A stretch of 64,000 nucleotides of DNA from Myxococcus landrumus (GTDB taxonomy: Bacteria > Myxococcota > Myxococcia > Myxococcales > Myxococcaceae): contig NZ_CP071091.1 in assembly GCF_017301635.1 (NCBI RefSeq), positions 8,238,501-8,302,500 of the forward strand, written 5' to 3'. Position 1 is the stretch's first letter. Each line of letters begins with the position of its first letter. This document shows positions 24,851 to 34,308 of the stretch, piece by piece. The notes under the pieces are model-generated. The model did no database searches. It was not told the origin of the DNA and worked only from the letters and a program-made list of their open reading frames with translations. The translations under genes and the position numbers were made by a program.

Positions 24851-27193
24851 TCAGGGAGACAGGTGGCCCAGGCCGATGGGCGCCGCGAGACACGTGTCGG
24901 GAATCCCGAACGCGTCGACCAGCGCCACCGCGTCCGGGCGCAGCTCCGTGCAGAGCTTCACGACTTCCTTGCGGATGGCCAGCGCCTTGGACGCCTCCAC
25001 GAGCCCGTGCTCCTGGAACCAGCCGCTCGCGGACTCCAGGCAGGACAGGCCATAGAGGTCGCACAGGCGACCCAGCACCGTCTTCAGGCCCGCGTCCTGG
25101 ACCTTCTCCACGCCCAGGAGGAACTGCTCCAGCACCACGCGCTCGACGTGGGCCTCGGACAGCGCCACCAGGTGTGCCTGGACCTGATTGAAGGCGGTGA
25201 AGGCCTCCACGCCCGCGGCCATCCGCTTGCGCAGCCGCTTCGCCACCGAGGCCAGCAGGTCTTCCTCTCGGTAGCGCAGCAGCCGGAGCTGGAAGTCGCC
25301 ATCGCGCAGGTGCTCGCTGTCGGTGCGGCGGGCGGCGAACGGGTTGCGGTCCGCCATGGACGCGGCCTTGTCCGCGATGAGCTTCAGCACCGCGTAGACG
25401 CGGTCATCCTCGAAGCGCTGCCGGTAGTCCGTCAGCAGGCTCTTGGCGACCAACTGCATCAGCACCGTGTTGTCGCCCTCGAACGTGGAGAAGATGTCCG
25501 TGTCCGCCTTGAGCGCGGGCAGCCGGTTGGCCTCCAGGTACCCCTGACCTCCGCACGCCTCGCGCGCTTCCTGGAGCACCGCCGTCGCGCTCCATGAGGC
25601 ATACGCCTTGAGGCCCGCGGCCAGGGCCTCCACCTCCATGGCGTCCTCCTCCGTGCGCTTCACGTAGCGCTCCACCAGGTGCTCCAGCGCGAAGTCGAGC
25701 GCGTACGTCTTCGCCAGCGGCTTGAGGAGCCGGAGCTGATGCGTCTGGTGGTCCAGGAGCCGCACCTCCTGCGCGCCCGGAGGACCGAACTGCCGGCGCG
25801 TCTCCGCGTAGCGCACCGCGATGGTCAGCCCGCTCTTCGCCGCGCTCAAGGACGCACACGCCACGCTCACCCGGCCCGCCACCAGCGTGCCCAGCATGGT
25901 GAAGAAGCGGCGCCCGTCGCTGGAGATGGAGCTGGTGTACTCGCCTTGCGCGCTCATCTGTCCGAAGCGGTCCAGCAGGTTCTCGCGGGGCACCCGCACG
26001 TGGTCGAACCACAGCCGGCCGTTGTCCACGCCGTTGAGGCCCATCTTCCGGCCGCAGTCCTCGATGCGCACGCCGGGCAGCGTGCGTCCGTGCTCATCGC
26101 GCAGGGGAACGAGGAGCGCGTGGACCCCCAGCGCCTTGCCGCCGACCTCCAACTGCGCGAACACCGTCGCGATGCGGCCGTGCTTCGCCGCGTTGCCAAT
26201 CCACTCCTTGCGCGCGCTGTCCGACGGGGTGTGGACGACGAAGTTCCCCGCTTCCTCGTCGTAGCGCGCCACCGTCTTCACGTCGCGCACGTTGGAGCCG
26301 TGGCCCAGCTCGCTCATCGCGAAGCACCCGGGCAGCTCCAGCGAGGCGACCTTCGGCAGGTACTCGCGGTGGTGCCGCTCCGTGCCGAGGAACAGGACGC
26401 TCGCGCCGAACAGGCCGAAGTGGACGCCCACCTTCACCACGAGGCTCAAGTCGAAGAAGGCCAGCGTCTCGAACGCGGCGATGAAAGCCCCCAGGTCCGC
26501 GCCCGTCTCGTTGCCTTCCGGGAACGCGATGCGGCCCAGGCCCTGGTCCGCGAGCTGCTTCATCCAGTCGAACACCTGCTCGCGCTGCTTGTTCGTGTCC
26601 TGCTGCGCGGTGGGGTAGCGGAACGCCGGGGCCTCCAGCCACTCGCGCACCTTCGAGCGGACCTCCGGATACGTGCGGTCCAGCACCGCGCGCAGGGCCT
26701 CGGGGGCGAAGGAGGTGGGCTCGCACGGGCCAATGCGGCGTGGCTCGTGCGCGGCGGAGGGAACGAGGGCCCGCACCGCCTCGCGGCCGGAGACGCCCAG
26801 CGCGGCCTCCACCGTCGCGAGCGCGCTCACCAGTTCGGGGAGGGACGGGTGCAGCACCTGCGCTTCGGAGGCGACCTCGGCCAGCTTCGCGCCCAATTCC
26901 GCCAGGCTCTCCTGGGGGCTGAGCGACAAGCGCTTCGCGGCGGAGCGGATGTGCTCGCGGACGAGCGCCAGCTCATGGGGCGCGGGCGGCATCAACGGGT
27001 CCAGCCAGCGCGCGAGCACGGTGGTGGAGCGCAGGTCCAACCAGGGCTGGGCGCGCGCGGCCGTGCCCAGCATCCGAATCTCCGCGGGCGTCAGCTCCCC
27101 GTCCGTCCAGGCCACGTACAACATGGGCACCAGGGGTGCGAGCCGCGGCAGGGACAGCAGCTCCTTCGCGGTTGGACGGGTCTCTTCCACCAT
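24851..27193 (-). CDS. Acyl-CoA oxidase/dehydrogenase with N-terminal TerB-like domain
   Basis: This 780-aa protein begins at the ATG at 27191-27193. Residues about 10-80 (LVPMLYVAWTDGELTPAEIRMLGTAARAQ) look like a TerB-type helical domain with its acidic DG loop. A long acyl-CoA oxidase region follows: a helical N-domain with FPEGNETGADLGAF, the middle domain with CFAMSELGHGSNVRDVKT, a second FAD segment with VPRENLLDRFG, and the C-terminal domain with ACGGQGYLEANRLP and FEGDNTVLMQLVAK. The C-terminal extension to about 780 fits the oxidase branch. It should carry out the first step of fatty acid beta-oxidation; oxygen versus ETF as electron acceptor cannot be settled from sequence. The TerB fusion is unusual. 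The acetate from such oxidation would feed the glyoxylate genes nearby. Confidence 0.9.
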   Translation of the reverse strand: MVEETRPTAKELLSLPRLAPLVPMLYVAWTDGELTPAEIRMLGTAARAQPWLDLRSTTVLARWLDPLMPPAPHELALVREHIRSAAKRLSLSPQESLAELGAKLAEVASEAQVLHPSLPELVSALATVEAALGVSGREAVRALVPSAAHEPRRIGPCEPTSFAPEALRAVLDRTYPEVRSKVREWLEAPAFRYPTAQQDTNKQREQVFDWMKQLADQGLGRIAFPEGNETGADLGAFIAAFETLAFFDLSLVVKVGVHFGLFGASVLFLGTERHHREYLPKVASLELPGCFAMSELGHGSNVRDVKTVARYDEEAGNFVVHTPSDSARKEWIGNAAKHGRIATVFAQLEVGGKALGVHALLVPLRDEHGRTLPGVRIEDCGRKMGLNGVDNGRLWFDHVRVPRENLLDRFGQMSAQGEYTSSISSDGRRFFTMLGTLVAGRVSVACASLSAAKSGLTIAVRYAETRRQFGPPGAQEVRLLDHQTHQLRLLKPLAKTYALDFALEHLVERYVKRTEEDAMEVEALAAGLKAYASWSATAVLQEAREACGGQGYLEANRLPALKADTDIFSTFEGDNTVLMQLVAKSLLTDYRQRFEDDRVYAVLKLIADKAASMADRNPFAARRTDSEHLRDGDFQLRLLRYREEDLLASVAKRLRKRMAAGVEAFTAFNQVQAHLVALSEAHVERVVLEQFLLGVEKVQDAGLKTVLGRLCDLYGLSCLESASGWFQEHGLVEASKALAIRKEVVKLCTELRPDAVALVDAFGIPDTCLAAPIGLGHLSP

Positions 27194-27271
27194 GTGTGGG
27201 CACTCCAGGCTGCGAGGAACGAGGCCCAGTGTGTCCAGCCTGCCTCCCATCGGCAACGGAAGAGCGCCGCG

Positions 27272-27943
27272 TCAACGCGGGTTCGTCACGCCGACCTGCC
27301 GGCATTGCTTCAGCACTGGACAGGTGGAGCACCGGGGGCGCGTGCCCGTGCAGACGTGTTTTCCGAACGGCACCAGCAGGCGATTGATTTCCACCCAGTA
27401 GCGGCGGGGAAGCCGGGCCTCCAGCGCTTCCAGCGTCGCCTCGGGCGTGCGCGTCTTCACGTAGCCCCAGCGGTTGGTGACGCGATGCACGTGGATGTCC
27501 ACGCTGATGGCCTCGTGTCCACACGCGATGCCCAGCGCGAGGTGCGCGCACTTGGGGCCCACGCCCTTGAAGGACTGGAGCACCTGGGCGTCGCAGGGCA
27601 GCTCGCCGCCGAGCTCATCGCGGGTCCTCACGGCGATGGCGTGGAGTTGATGGGCCTTCGCTTCGTGGAACGTCACGGGCTGGATGAGCGCGTCGATGTC
27701 TTCGGGGCTCATGCTCGCGAGCGCGGCAGGTGTGGCGGCTTGTCGGAGCAGCGTGAGCGACGCGGGCAGGCTCACCTCGTCGAGGGTGCGGATGGAGAGC
27801 ACGCAGGCCACGAGCTGCTCGAAGAGGCTGTCGTGGCCTTGCTCCGCGAGCGCGAACATCGCCGCGGCCGGGACGTCGCGCACCGCCTCTCGCACGCGCG
27901 CGAGGACATCGTCGATGTCGAAGGGGCGCTTGTCGTCCGCCAT
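27272..27943 (-). CDS. nth: Endonuclease III-type DNA glycosylase/AP lyase
   Basis: This 223-aa base-excision repair enzyme removes oxidised pyrimidines and nicks the abasic site. The helix-hairpin-helix is LQSFKGVGPKCAHLAL, with the catalytic Lys at 131 aligned to Lys120 of E. coli, and the catalytic Asp at 149 (SVDIHVHRVTNRWG). The C-terminal iron-sulfur loop has C198-x6-C205-x2-C208-x5-C214, as in Nth. The length is normal (E. coli 211). The hairpin sequence FKGVGPK differs from the usual LPGVGRK, so substrate range may differ. It lies downstream of the acetyltransferase gene on the same strand. Confidence 0.94.
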   Translation of the reverse strand: MADDKRPFDIDDVLARVREAVRDVPAAAMFALAEQGHDSLFEQLVACVLSIRTLDEVSLPASLTLLRQAATPAALASMSPEDIDALIQPVTFHEAKAHQLHAIAVRTRDELGGELPCDAQVLQSFKGVGPKCAHLALGIACGHEAISVDIHVHRVTNRWGYVKTRTPEATLEALEARLPRRYWVEINRLLVPFGKHVCTGTRPRCSTCPVLKQCRQVGVTNPR

Positions 27944-28034
27944 GGGCTGTCTCCTCTCGTGAAGATGCGGCCTGGAGAGGAGGCGGCCCGGCGCGGTGCG
28001 AGGGCCCGGTGGCAGGGCAGGGGAGCGAGGCGCC

Positions 28035-28541
28035 TCAGGGCGCGGGCTTCGTCAGGTCGAGCGCGTAGAAGTGATTGCAGCCGAAGTGGCCCGTGTTGCC
28101 CATGGGCGCGGAGAGCCGCTCGAAGCCCAGTCGCTGGTAGAGCTTCTGGGCCTGCTTCATCGCGGAGAGCGTCTCCAGGTAACAGCGCTGGAAGCCCGCC
28201 TCGCGCGCGAAGTCGAGGCACTGGCGCAGCAGGCGTTCGCCCGCTCCCTGGCCTCGGGCCTCGGGGAGGAAGTACATCTTGCGCAGCTCACACACGCTGG
28301 GGTCGCCCCCTTGCAGCGGCGCGATGCCTCCTCCTCCCACGACGCGGCCCGCACGCTCCACCACGAAGTACGCGTGACGGGGAGGGGCGTAGGCGGCGCT
28401 CATCGTGGCCACCTCGGCGTCGTGAATCGCGAAGCCCGGTCCGTCGGCGCCAAACTCCGGCATCACCGTGCGGATGAGGGCGGCCACCGCCGCGTCGTCC
28501 TGGGGCTGGATGGGGCGGAAATTCAGGTTCTCGGTGCTCAT
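28035..28541 (-). CDS. GNAT-family N-acetyltransferase
   Basis: This 168-aa protein fits the GNAT fold. It begins NLNFRPIQPQDDAAVAALIR. The acetyl-CoA-binding motif A is LRKMYFLPEARGQGAGERLLRQCLDFAREAG at about 90-120, with the Q/RGxGxG-type loop ARGQGAGE. The C-terminal YQRLGFERL follows. A CCTCCC sequence opposite the start corresponds to a strong ribosome site (GGGAGG). The acceptor is unknown; the early RPIQPQDD plus the CYLETLSAMKQAQKLYQ phrase resembles amino-acid or protein N-acetyltransferases. It is divergent from the 1830-aa membrane protein gene. Confidence 0.88.
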   Translation of the reverse strand: MSTENLNFRPIQPQDDAAVAALIRTVMPEFGADGPGFAIHDAEVATMSAAYAPPRHAYFVVERAGRVVGGGGIAPLQGGDPSVCELRKMYFLPEARGQGAGERLLRQCLDFAREAGFQRCYLETLSAMKQAQKLYQRLGFERLSAPMGNTGHFGCNHFYALDLTKPAP

Positions 28542-28744
28542 GGGAGGCCCACCGTTCCATGGATGCGGGGTGGGGGCCAGCACGCCCAGCGGAACTGACA
28601 GGTGCGTCGGGTGTGATGCAGCGGTTGTGCACCCCCTTGCACAGGTGCCACCCGGCCGACACGCCCGGGGGAAGGTCGGCGATTTCCAACAGGTGATTCT
28701 TCCAGGCATTCTGCGTGGCATGTCCGTTGTAGAGGGGGCCACTC

Positions 28745-31700
28745 ATGTACTGCCCTGAATGCAGGCAGGAGCGCCTGGGGGCTTCCAGCCACTGTGCACT
28801 CTGCGGCACGGCGATGTCCGCGCGAACGCGAATGGAGGTGGAGACGGAGCTTGCTCACGTCCACTTCCTGCTGTCCGAGATGGGTCGCTGGGAGACCTCC
28901 GAGGTGCCGCCTCACGTGCGGCGCTTCCTCTCCGAGCGATACGAGCGCCAGGCTCGAATCCTCCTCTCCGTGCTCGCCGAGTCGCAGGGCCAGGCGCCCG
29001 CAGTCCCGTGGGAGCACGTGGCGGTGGCGCAGGCCACGCCCGTGGCTCACGAGGCCGTCGCGCGCGAGGCACTGCCCGCGTCTTCCGTGGAAGACGTCGC
29101 GCTGCCCCACGAGCACCCGGCGGTGGTTCTCGCCGAGACGACGTCCCCGGAGCAGGCCTCGGCGGTGGAGTCCTCCGCCGAGGTGGCCTCGGTGGTGTCG
29201 CGGGAAGAGGCGGCCCACGAGGCCGCGATGTTCCTTGCGGGCGAGGCCCGTGAGCGGTCCGAGGAGCGCGAGCCCGAAGCGAACGCGCATCCGCTGCCCG
29301 AGAATCCGCTGGAGCCGCTGTTCGAGGCGCCGCCTCCGCCGAACCATGCGACGGCCCGGCTCGTCGAGAAGGTCTCCACCTGGAGCCGCGTGTGGAAGCC
29401 GTTCCTCGCGGAGACCCTCTGGTGGTTCATCGGGGCCGTCCTCATCCTGTCGAGCACCCTCTATCTCGTCTTCGAGAGCTGGGCTGGTATCTCCTCGAAC
29501 ACGCGCTCGCTCATCGTCTTCGGCATGACGGCGGGCGTGTCCGCGGGCTTCTCCTTGATGGGGCGCTATCTCGCGAAGCGCGAGGCGCTGCGGGACTCGG
29601 GGCACATCCTGGGCCTCATCGGCTCTGCTTCCGCGCCGCTCGTGGGCATCGCGCTCGGGCCCATCGGTCTGGGCGAGGCGTCGTTGCTCGAGGGCGTGGG
29701 GCTGGCGCTGCGAATCCCGCTCTTGTTCGCGTGGGCGTTGGGGGCGGCGTGGCTCGTGCGCAAGCCGGCGGATGCGCTCGATGCACCCGCGAGGCCCTTC
29801 GTCCAACTGGGGCTCATCGCCACCACGCTGATGATGGGGCTGGCGCCGCTGGCCGCGAAGCTGGGGGACGTCGCGCCGTGGCTCAACGTCCTGCCGTGTG
29901 TCCTCTTCTTCCTGTTGTCGAAGAAGTCCGTGGACGAGCCGCGCGAGGGCGGCACGCTGGTGTTCGCGCTGGGGGCTCCGCTCTATCTGCTCGTGACCTA
30001 TGCGGTGCGGCTGCACGTGGCGCTCGGGGGCGAGGGGGCTTCTCCGGGCTGGAGTCTCTACGCGCCGCTCGTCGCGTTCCTGCTGGCCTGCGCCCTGCGC
30101 TTCAGGACGTTGCCGCCAGAGAAGGCCGTGGACCCGCTGGCGCTGTGGGTGGCCTCGCTTCAGTTGATGTGTCTGGTCACCACGGTGGGCGCGCGCGGGC
30201 CGATGTTCTTCGCCACCGCCGCCATCATCACCTGGACGATGGTGTCGCTGGCGCAGGGCGCCCTCAACCGGCTGCCCTGGGTGTATCCCGCCTACGCGGC
30301 CTCCTACTTCGCCTATGCCACCGTGGGGCAGCTCGTCCCCGGTCCGGTGAAGCAGCTCATCGCCTCGTTCAAGGCGTCGATGGGCTATGCCACTGACGTC
30401 AAGCTGCCCGTCCAGTACGGCGCGTTGACGGCGCTGCCCTTCATCCTCGCGGGGGCCGTGTTCGCGGTGTCGCGCCTGTGGCGCGGTGAGCGCACCAGCA
30501 ACACGCGAGAGGTCGCGTTCGCGGAGGTGCTGTTCCGGTCCACGGCCGTGGCCAGCGTCCTCTTCAGCTTCTACGGGATGGCGGGACCGGATTCGCGCCC
30601 GGCCCTCTGGAGCGTGCTGGGCCTGTCGCTGGTGTGTCTGGTCGTCGGCCTGCTGGTGGAGCGCTTCTACCTGACCCTCGTCGGCGCGATGCTCTCCCTG
30701 CTGGTGCCCATCCTCGCGTTCAACGCGATGTTGGGGTCGGTGTCCGCGCTCATCTCCGGCGTGCTGGCGCTCGTGTTCGCGGGAATCTGCACGGTGTGCA
30801 CCGCGCGGACCCGGAAGGTCCTGGCGCCCGTGACGCTCGTGGTGAGCTCGCTGGGCTTCTTCATGGGGCTCAGCGCCACCCTGAACGTCGTCTCCATCCC
30901 TGGCATGGTGCTGTGCGGCGCCAGCGCGCTCATCGTCGCGTGGAGTCTCCAGAGCGAGGTCGTCATGGCCTACGCCGCCTGGCTGGCGGCGCTCCTGGTT
31001 CCCAGGCTGATGTTCCAGGTGTCGGAGACGGCGGGAGTGTTCTCGCTGGTCTTCATGGCGCTGGTGCTGGTGGGCGCGAGCGAGCGCTCCCCCTTGCTGC
31101 GCAAGCTGGGCCTGCCGGCCATCTTCCTGGCCCTGTGCGGCTTCGTCGTCGGCATCGTGGAGCAGGTGGGCGGGTTGGGCGTGGCGGTCCTCCTGGCGGC
31201 CGCTTCGGTCGCGTGGGCCTCGCGGCTGTTGCCTCGCGTCCGGCCGCTGGCCGTGGTCCTCGCCGCGTTCGCGCTGCTCCCCGACCTCCCGTCCGTCTCC
31301 ATGCAGTGGGGCGGGCTGATGCTGCCGGGGATGTCCCTGGGGCTGTTCATTCTCTGGGGCCTGGGGTCGTCCATCGCGGCGGCGCGATGGGGCCGCAGCG
31401 CGAGCACCACCACCGCGGCCCTGGTGACCTGGGTCTTCCCGCTGGTGGCCGTGAAGGCGACGTCCGCGTCGTGGGAGAGCCTGTTCCTGGCGGGCGCGGC
31501 GCTCGCGGTCCTGTTCACCGCACGCGCGCTGCCCGCGGGGCTCAGCATCGCGGTGTCCGCGCTGTATGCGACGGCGGGGCTGTACACGGTGGGGCCCATG
31601 GCGCTGCTGGGCCTGTCGGCCGTGTTCGCGCTGCTCGCGGTGGCCGAGGAGATTCCGGCGGTGCTGGCCATTGGCGCGGGAGGCCGCCGCTTCGCGTGGG

Positions 31701-34237
31701 TGTCCACCGTGGCGTCGGGCCTCGTGCTGCTGCTCGCGGTGCTCCGCTGGGACGACGCACATCCGGCGTGGATGGTCTCGGGGGCGATGGTGCTCCCGTT
31801 GCTGTGGACTCGCGCCAACCGTCTGCCGTACCTCGCCGCGCTCTCGGGGCCCATCGTCTTCGTGGGGCTCCTGGCCATCAGCGGCGCGTCTCCGGCCTGG
31901 ACGTATGTGTTGCCGCTGGTGTCGCTGGCCGTGGCTCGCGCCGCCGAGCACATCCCCGCGTTCAGTTCCCTCTTGCTGCGCTCGCGAGAGGTGTCCGCCC
32001 GCAACGCGCTGTCCCTGGGCATGCAGGTCAGCCTCGCCTGCATCACCCCGCTGATGATGCTGCGGCCGTGGATGGCGCCCGAGGTCCTGTACGTCCTCAC
32101 CGGCGCGCTGGCGCTGATGCCCGGACCGCGTCCGGCCCTGCGGGTGTGCGGTGCCGCGCTGTTGCTCCTCTTCGTTCCGGAAGCACGGCCCGTGGTCACC
32201 GGCCTGCTGTTGGTGCTGGCGCTCGCCGAGCACCACGCGCCCTCCGCGGTGTGGGCCTTCTTCCGGAGCCCTCCGGATGCACAGTTCCGGTGGGGCACGG
32301 TCGTCACGGCGCTCGTCATCGCGGTGCTGCCGGTGGTGGAGGAGCCGTCGCCCTGGAGGCTGGCGGGTATCGCGGGTGTGTTGACCATGGCCGCGTTCCT
32401 GTTGTCGCGGCGGTGGTTGTTCGTGCCCGCCGTCTGGGCGCTCGCGCTCGCGACGATGGGGCAGACGGACACGCATGGGTTCCTGGCGTGGCGGCCCGAG
32501 GCGGGGCTGGCCTTCATCGGCGTGGCGTTGGGGGCCGCGGTGTTGTCGGCGCTCTGTCAGGTGAGCGCGGTGCAGCGCACGCTCGACGCGGTGGCCGCGC
32601 GGTTGACGCCGGGCCTGGACGGAACCTGGAGCGAGCCGCTGTGGGTCGGAAGCGCGGGCACGCTGACGCTGCTGCTGTTGAGCAGGCTCGCGGAGTCCGG
32701 TCCGGGCTCGCTGGAGCCCACCGTGGCGCTGGGGGCGGGGGTGGTGTCCCTGCTGCTGATGGTGGCGCGCGAGCGGTGGATGGCCAACGTGGCCACCGGG
32801 TTGCTCGCGGCGGCCCTGGTCGCCACCGTGCCCTTGCCCTGGATTCCCGCGGTCATCAGCGGCGCGGGGCTGGTGTTGTGCGTGGGCGGCATGGTGCTGG
32901 ATGCGCGAGGCGTGCGAGTGGGGGCGGCGCTGCATCACGGCGGCTGGGTGCTGTCGCTCCTGTCGCTGGCGGCGCTGCGTGACTTGAAGCACGTGGCCAC
33001 GCCGCTGTGCTTCCTCCTGGGCCTGGGCTCCGCGTGGACGGTGGTGTGGCGGAGGCCCGCGCGCGAGGTGGTGGGCTGGCTGGCCTCCCTCGTCTCGCTG
33101 CATGGCGCGCTGATGCACCTGGGGGCGGTGTACTCGTCGGGCCGGGGCTCGGCGTTCATCCTCCCGTACTTCGGCGCGGCGAGCGCCGTGCTGGCCGCGC
33201 TCGCGTTGTTCCTCGCGAGCGTGAAGTGGCGCCGAATCGTGGGGCTGGCCTTCACCGTCATCGCCCTCGCCGAGGTCTTCGCGGGCCTGTCGGCGCTGGG
33301 GGCCCATGACGATGCGCTGCGCGAGGCGCTTGTCGTGAGCGCGGCGTTCGTGGTGCTGCTGTTCGCGCTGGTGCGCCGCGCGGTGCGGGAGCAGGACGAA
33401 GCCGCCGCGTACCTGTCGCAGGCGGTGCTCGCGCTGGGCTACCTCTCCGTGCGCCTGCTGGGCATGGGCGCGCAGCCGGGGACGGGGGACACCCTCGCGG
33501 CCCTGGTCGGTGGCGCGCTCTTCACGGGCCTGTATCTGCTGGTGCAGCGCGAGGGCTCGGGCCTGACGGTCTTCCGAGGGCCGGCGTTGTGGGGCGCGTT
33601 CCTCTTCCCGCTCGCGGGGCTGCTCTCCGCGCCCTGGCACGAGCCGCTCACGGTGGCCGCGTTGCTCGTGGGTCACGCCGCGCACTTCGCCGCGCTGGCG
33701 TCGCATCCGTCCCGCCGGGGTGTGGCGTCGATTGCGTCGGTGGTGGCCTTCAACCTGGCGCTCCTCCTCGTCTGGCACGGGACGGGGGCGGGCGAGCCCC
33801 AGTTCTACGTCATCCCCGCGGGCCTCTCGCTGCTGGCGCTGCTGCGAGTGTTCCGGACCGGGCTGGAGAGCGACGCGTATGCGCAGTTGCGCGGGGTCGC
33901 CGTCACGCTCATCTACGTGGCGGGCGCGTGGAAGCCGCTGATGTTCAACGACAGCCTGGCGATGCTCTTGTGCGTGGTGCTGTGCGTGGTGGGTGTGGGT
34001 GTCGGCATCGCGCTGCGCATCCGCTCCTACGTGTACCTGGGCACCGCGTTCATGGTGACGTGCATCGCGGCGAACCTCGTGCGCTTCGGCATGCGGGACC
34101 ATCGCATCGCCGCGGCCTCGTTCTTCGTGCTGGGACTGGTCGTCATCGGCTCGATGGTGATGTTCACCGCCCATCGCGCCACCCTTCTCCAGAGGTACGC
34201 GCGGGTGCGAGACATGTTGTCTACCTGGGAGGGTTGA
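28745..34237 (+). CDS. Giant polytopic membrane protein (1830 aa) with N-terminal zinc ribbon
   Basis: This 1830-aa protein starts with a small zinc ribbon (C3-x2-C6 and C17-x2-C20). A charged helix follows, then an Ala/Glu-rich linker to about residue 200, then dozens of hydrophobic segments almost without soluble loops to the end. The first membrane pair reads TLWWFIGAVLILSSTLYLVFESWAGIS, which resembles the start of DUF2157/DUF2339-type membrane proteins. The rest is a repetitive series of short Gly/Ala/Leu-rich helices. No catalytic motif, ATP-binding site or transporter signature is obvious. Strong third-position GC bias in this frame supports coding. A huge polytopic sensor, flippase or scaffold is possible; I make no functional call. 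A good GAGG-type site precedes the start. Confidence 0.85.
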   Translation: MYCPECRQERLGASSHCALCGTAMSARTRMEVETELAHVHFLLSEMGRWETSEVPPHVRRFLSERYERQARILLSVLAESQGQAPAVPWEHVAVAQATPVAHEAVAREALPASSVEDVALPHEHPAVVLAETTSPEQASAVESSAEVASVVSREEAAHEAAMFLAGEARERSEEREPEANAHPLPENPLEPLFEAPPPPNHATARLVEKVSTWSRVWKPFLAETLWWFIGAVLILSSTLYLVFESWAGISSNTRSLIVFGMTAGVSAGFSLMGRYLAKREALRDSGHILGLIGSASAPLVGIALGPIGLGEASLLEGVGLALRIPLLFAWALGAAWLVRKPADALDAPARPFVQLGLIATTLMMGLAPLAAKLGDVAPWLNVLPCVLFFLLSKKSVDEPREGGTLVFALGAPLYLLVTYAVRLHVALGGEGASPGWSLYAPLVAFLLACALRFRTLPPEKAVDPLALWVASLQLMCLVTTVGARGPMFFATAAIITWTMVSLAQGALNRLPWVYPAYAASYFAYATVGQLVPGPVKQLIASFKASMGYATDVKLPVQYGALTALPFILAGAVFAVSRLWRGERTSNTREVAFAEVLFRSTAVASVLFSFYGMAGPDSRPALWSVLGLSLVCLVVGLLVERFYLTLVGAMLSLLVPILAFNAMLGSVSALISGVLALVFAGICTVCTARTRKVLAPVTLVVSSLGFFMGLSATLNVVSIPGMVLCGASALIVAWSLQSEVVMAYAAWLAALLVPRLMFQVSETAGVFSLVFMALVLVGASERSPLLRKLGLPAIFLALCGFVVGIVEQVGGLGVAVLLAAASVAWASRLLPRVRPLAVVLAAFALLPDLPSVSMQWGGLMLPGMSLGLFILWGLGSSIAAARWGRSASTTTAALVTWVFPLVAVKATSASWESLFLAGAALAVLFTARALPAGLSIAVSALYATAGLYTVGPMALLGLSAVFALLAVAEEIPAVLAIGAGGRRFAWVSTVASGLVLLLAVLRWDDAHPAWMVSGAMVLPLLWTRANRLPYLAALSGPIVFVGLLAISGASPAWTYVLPLVSLAVARAAEHIPAFSSLLLRSREVSARNALSLGMQVSLACITPLMMLRPWMAPEVLYVLTGALALMPGPRPALRVCGAALLLLFVPEARPVVTGLLLVLALAEHHAPSAVWAFFRSPPDAQFRWGTVVTALVIAVLPVVEEPSPWRLAGIAGVLTMAAFLLSRRWLFVPAVWALALATMGQTDTHGFLAWRPEAGLAFIGVALGAAVLSALCQVSAVQRTLDAVAARLTPGLDGTWSEPLWVGSAGTLTLLLLSRLAESGPGSLEPTVALGAGVVSLLLMVARERWMANVATGLLAAALVATVPLPWIPAVISGAGLVLCVGGMVLDARGVRVGAALHHGGWVLSLLSLAALRDLKHVATPLCFLLGLGSAWTVVWRRPAREVVGWLASLVSLHGALMHLGAVYSSGRGSAFILPYFGAASAVLAALALFLASVKWRRIVGLAFTVIALAEVFAGLSALGAHDDALREALVVSAAFVVLLFALVRRAVREQDEAAAYLSQAVLALGYLSVRLLGMGAQPGTGDTLAALVGGALFTGLYLLVQREGSGLTVFRGPALWGAFLFPLAGLLSAPWHEPLTVAALLVGHAAHFAALASHPSRRGVASIASVVAFNLALLLVWHGTGAGEPQFYVIPAGLSLLALLRVFRTGLESDAYAQLRGVAVTLIYVAGAWKPLMFNDSLAMLLCVVLCVVGVGVGIALRIRSYVYLGTAFMVTCIAANLVRFGMRDHRIAAASFFVLGLVVIGSMVMFTAHRATLLQRYARVRDMLSTWEG

Positions 34238-34308
34238 CGCTTCGAGTGCTTGGCGAGGCCCCCAAAAGATGGGATTGAATGCGGCCCCAACATTTGGAGG
34301 GCCGCCGG

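Noticed and set aside
25679..28477. A 932-codon plus-strand frame over the acyl-CoA oxidase, nth and acetyltransferase genes
   Set aside because: It crosses three well-supported minus-strand genes and has shadow-type composition.
28538..34174. A 1878-codon minus-strand open frame across the membrane giant
   Set aside because: Its translation is low-complexity (Arg, His, Gln, Glu) with no domain, and it overlaps a frame with strong third-position bias and clear membrane segments.
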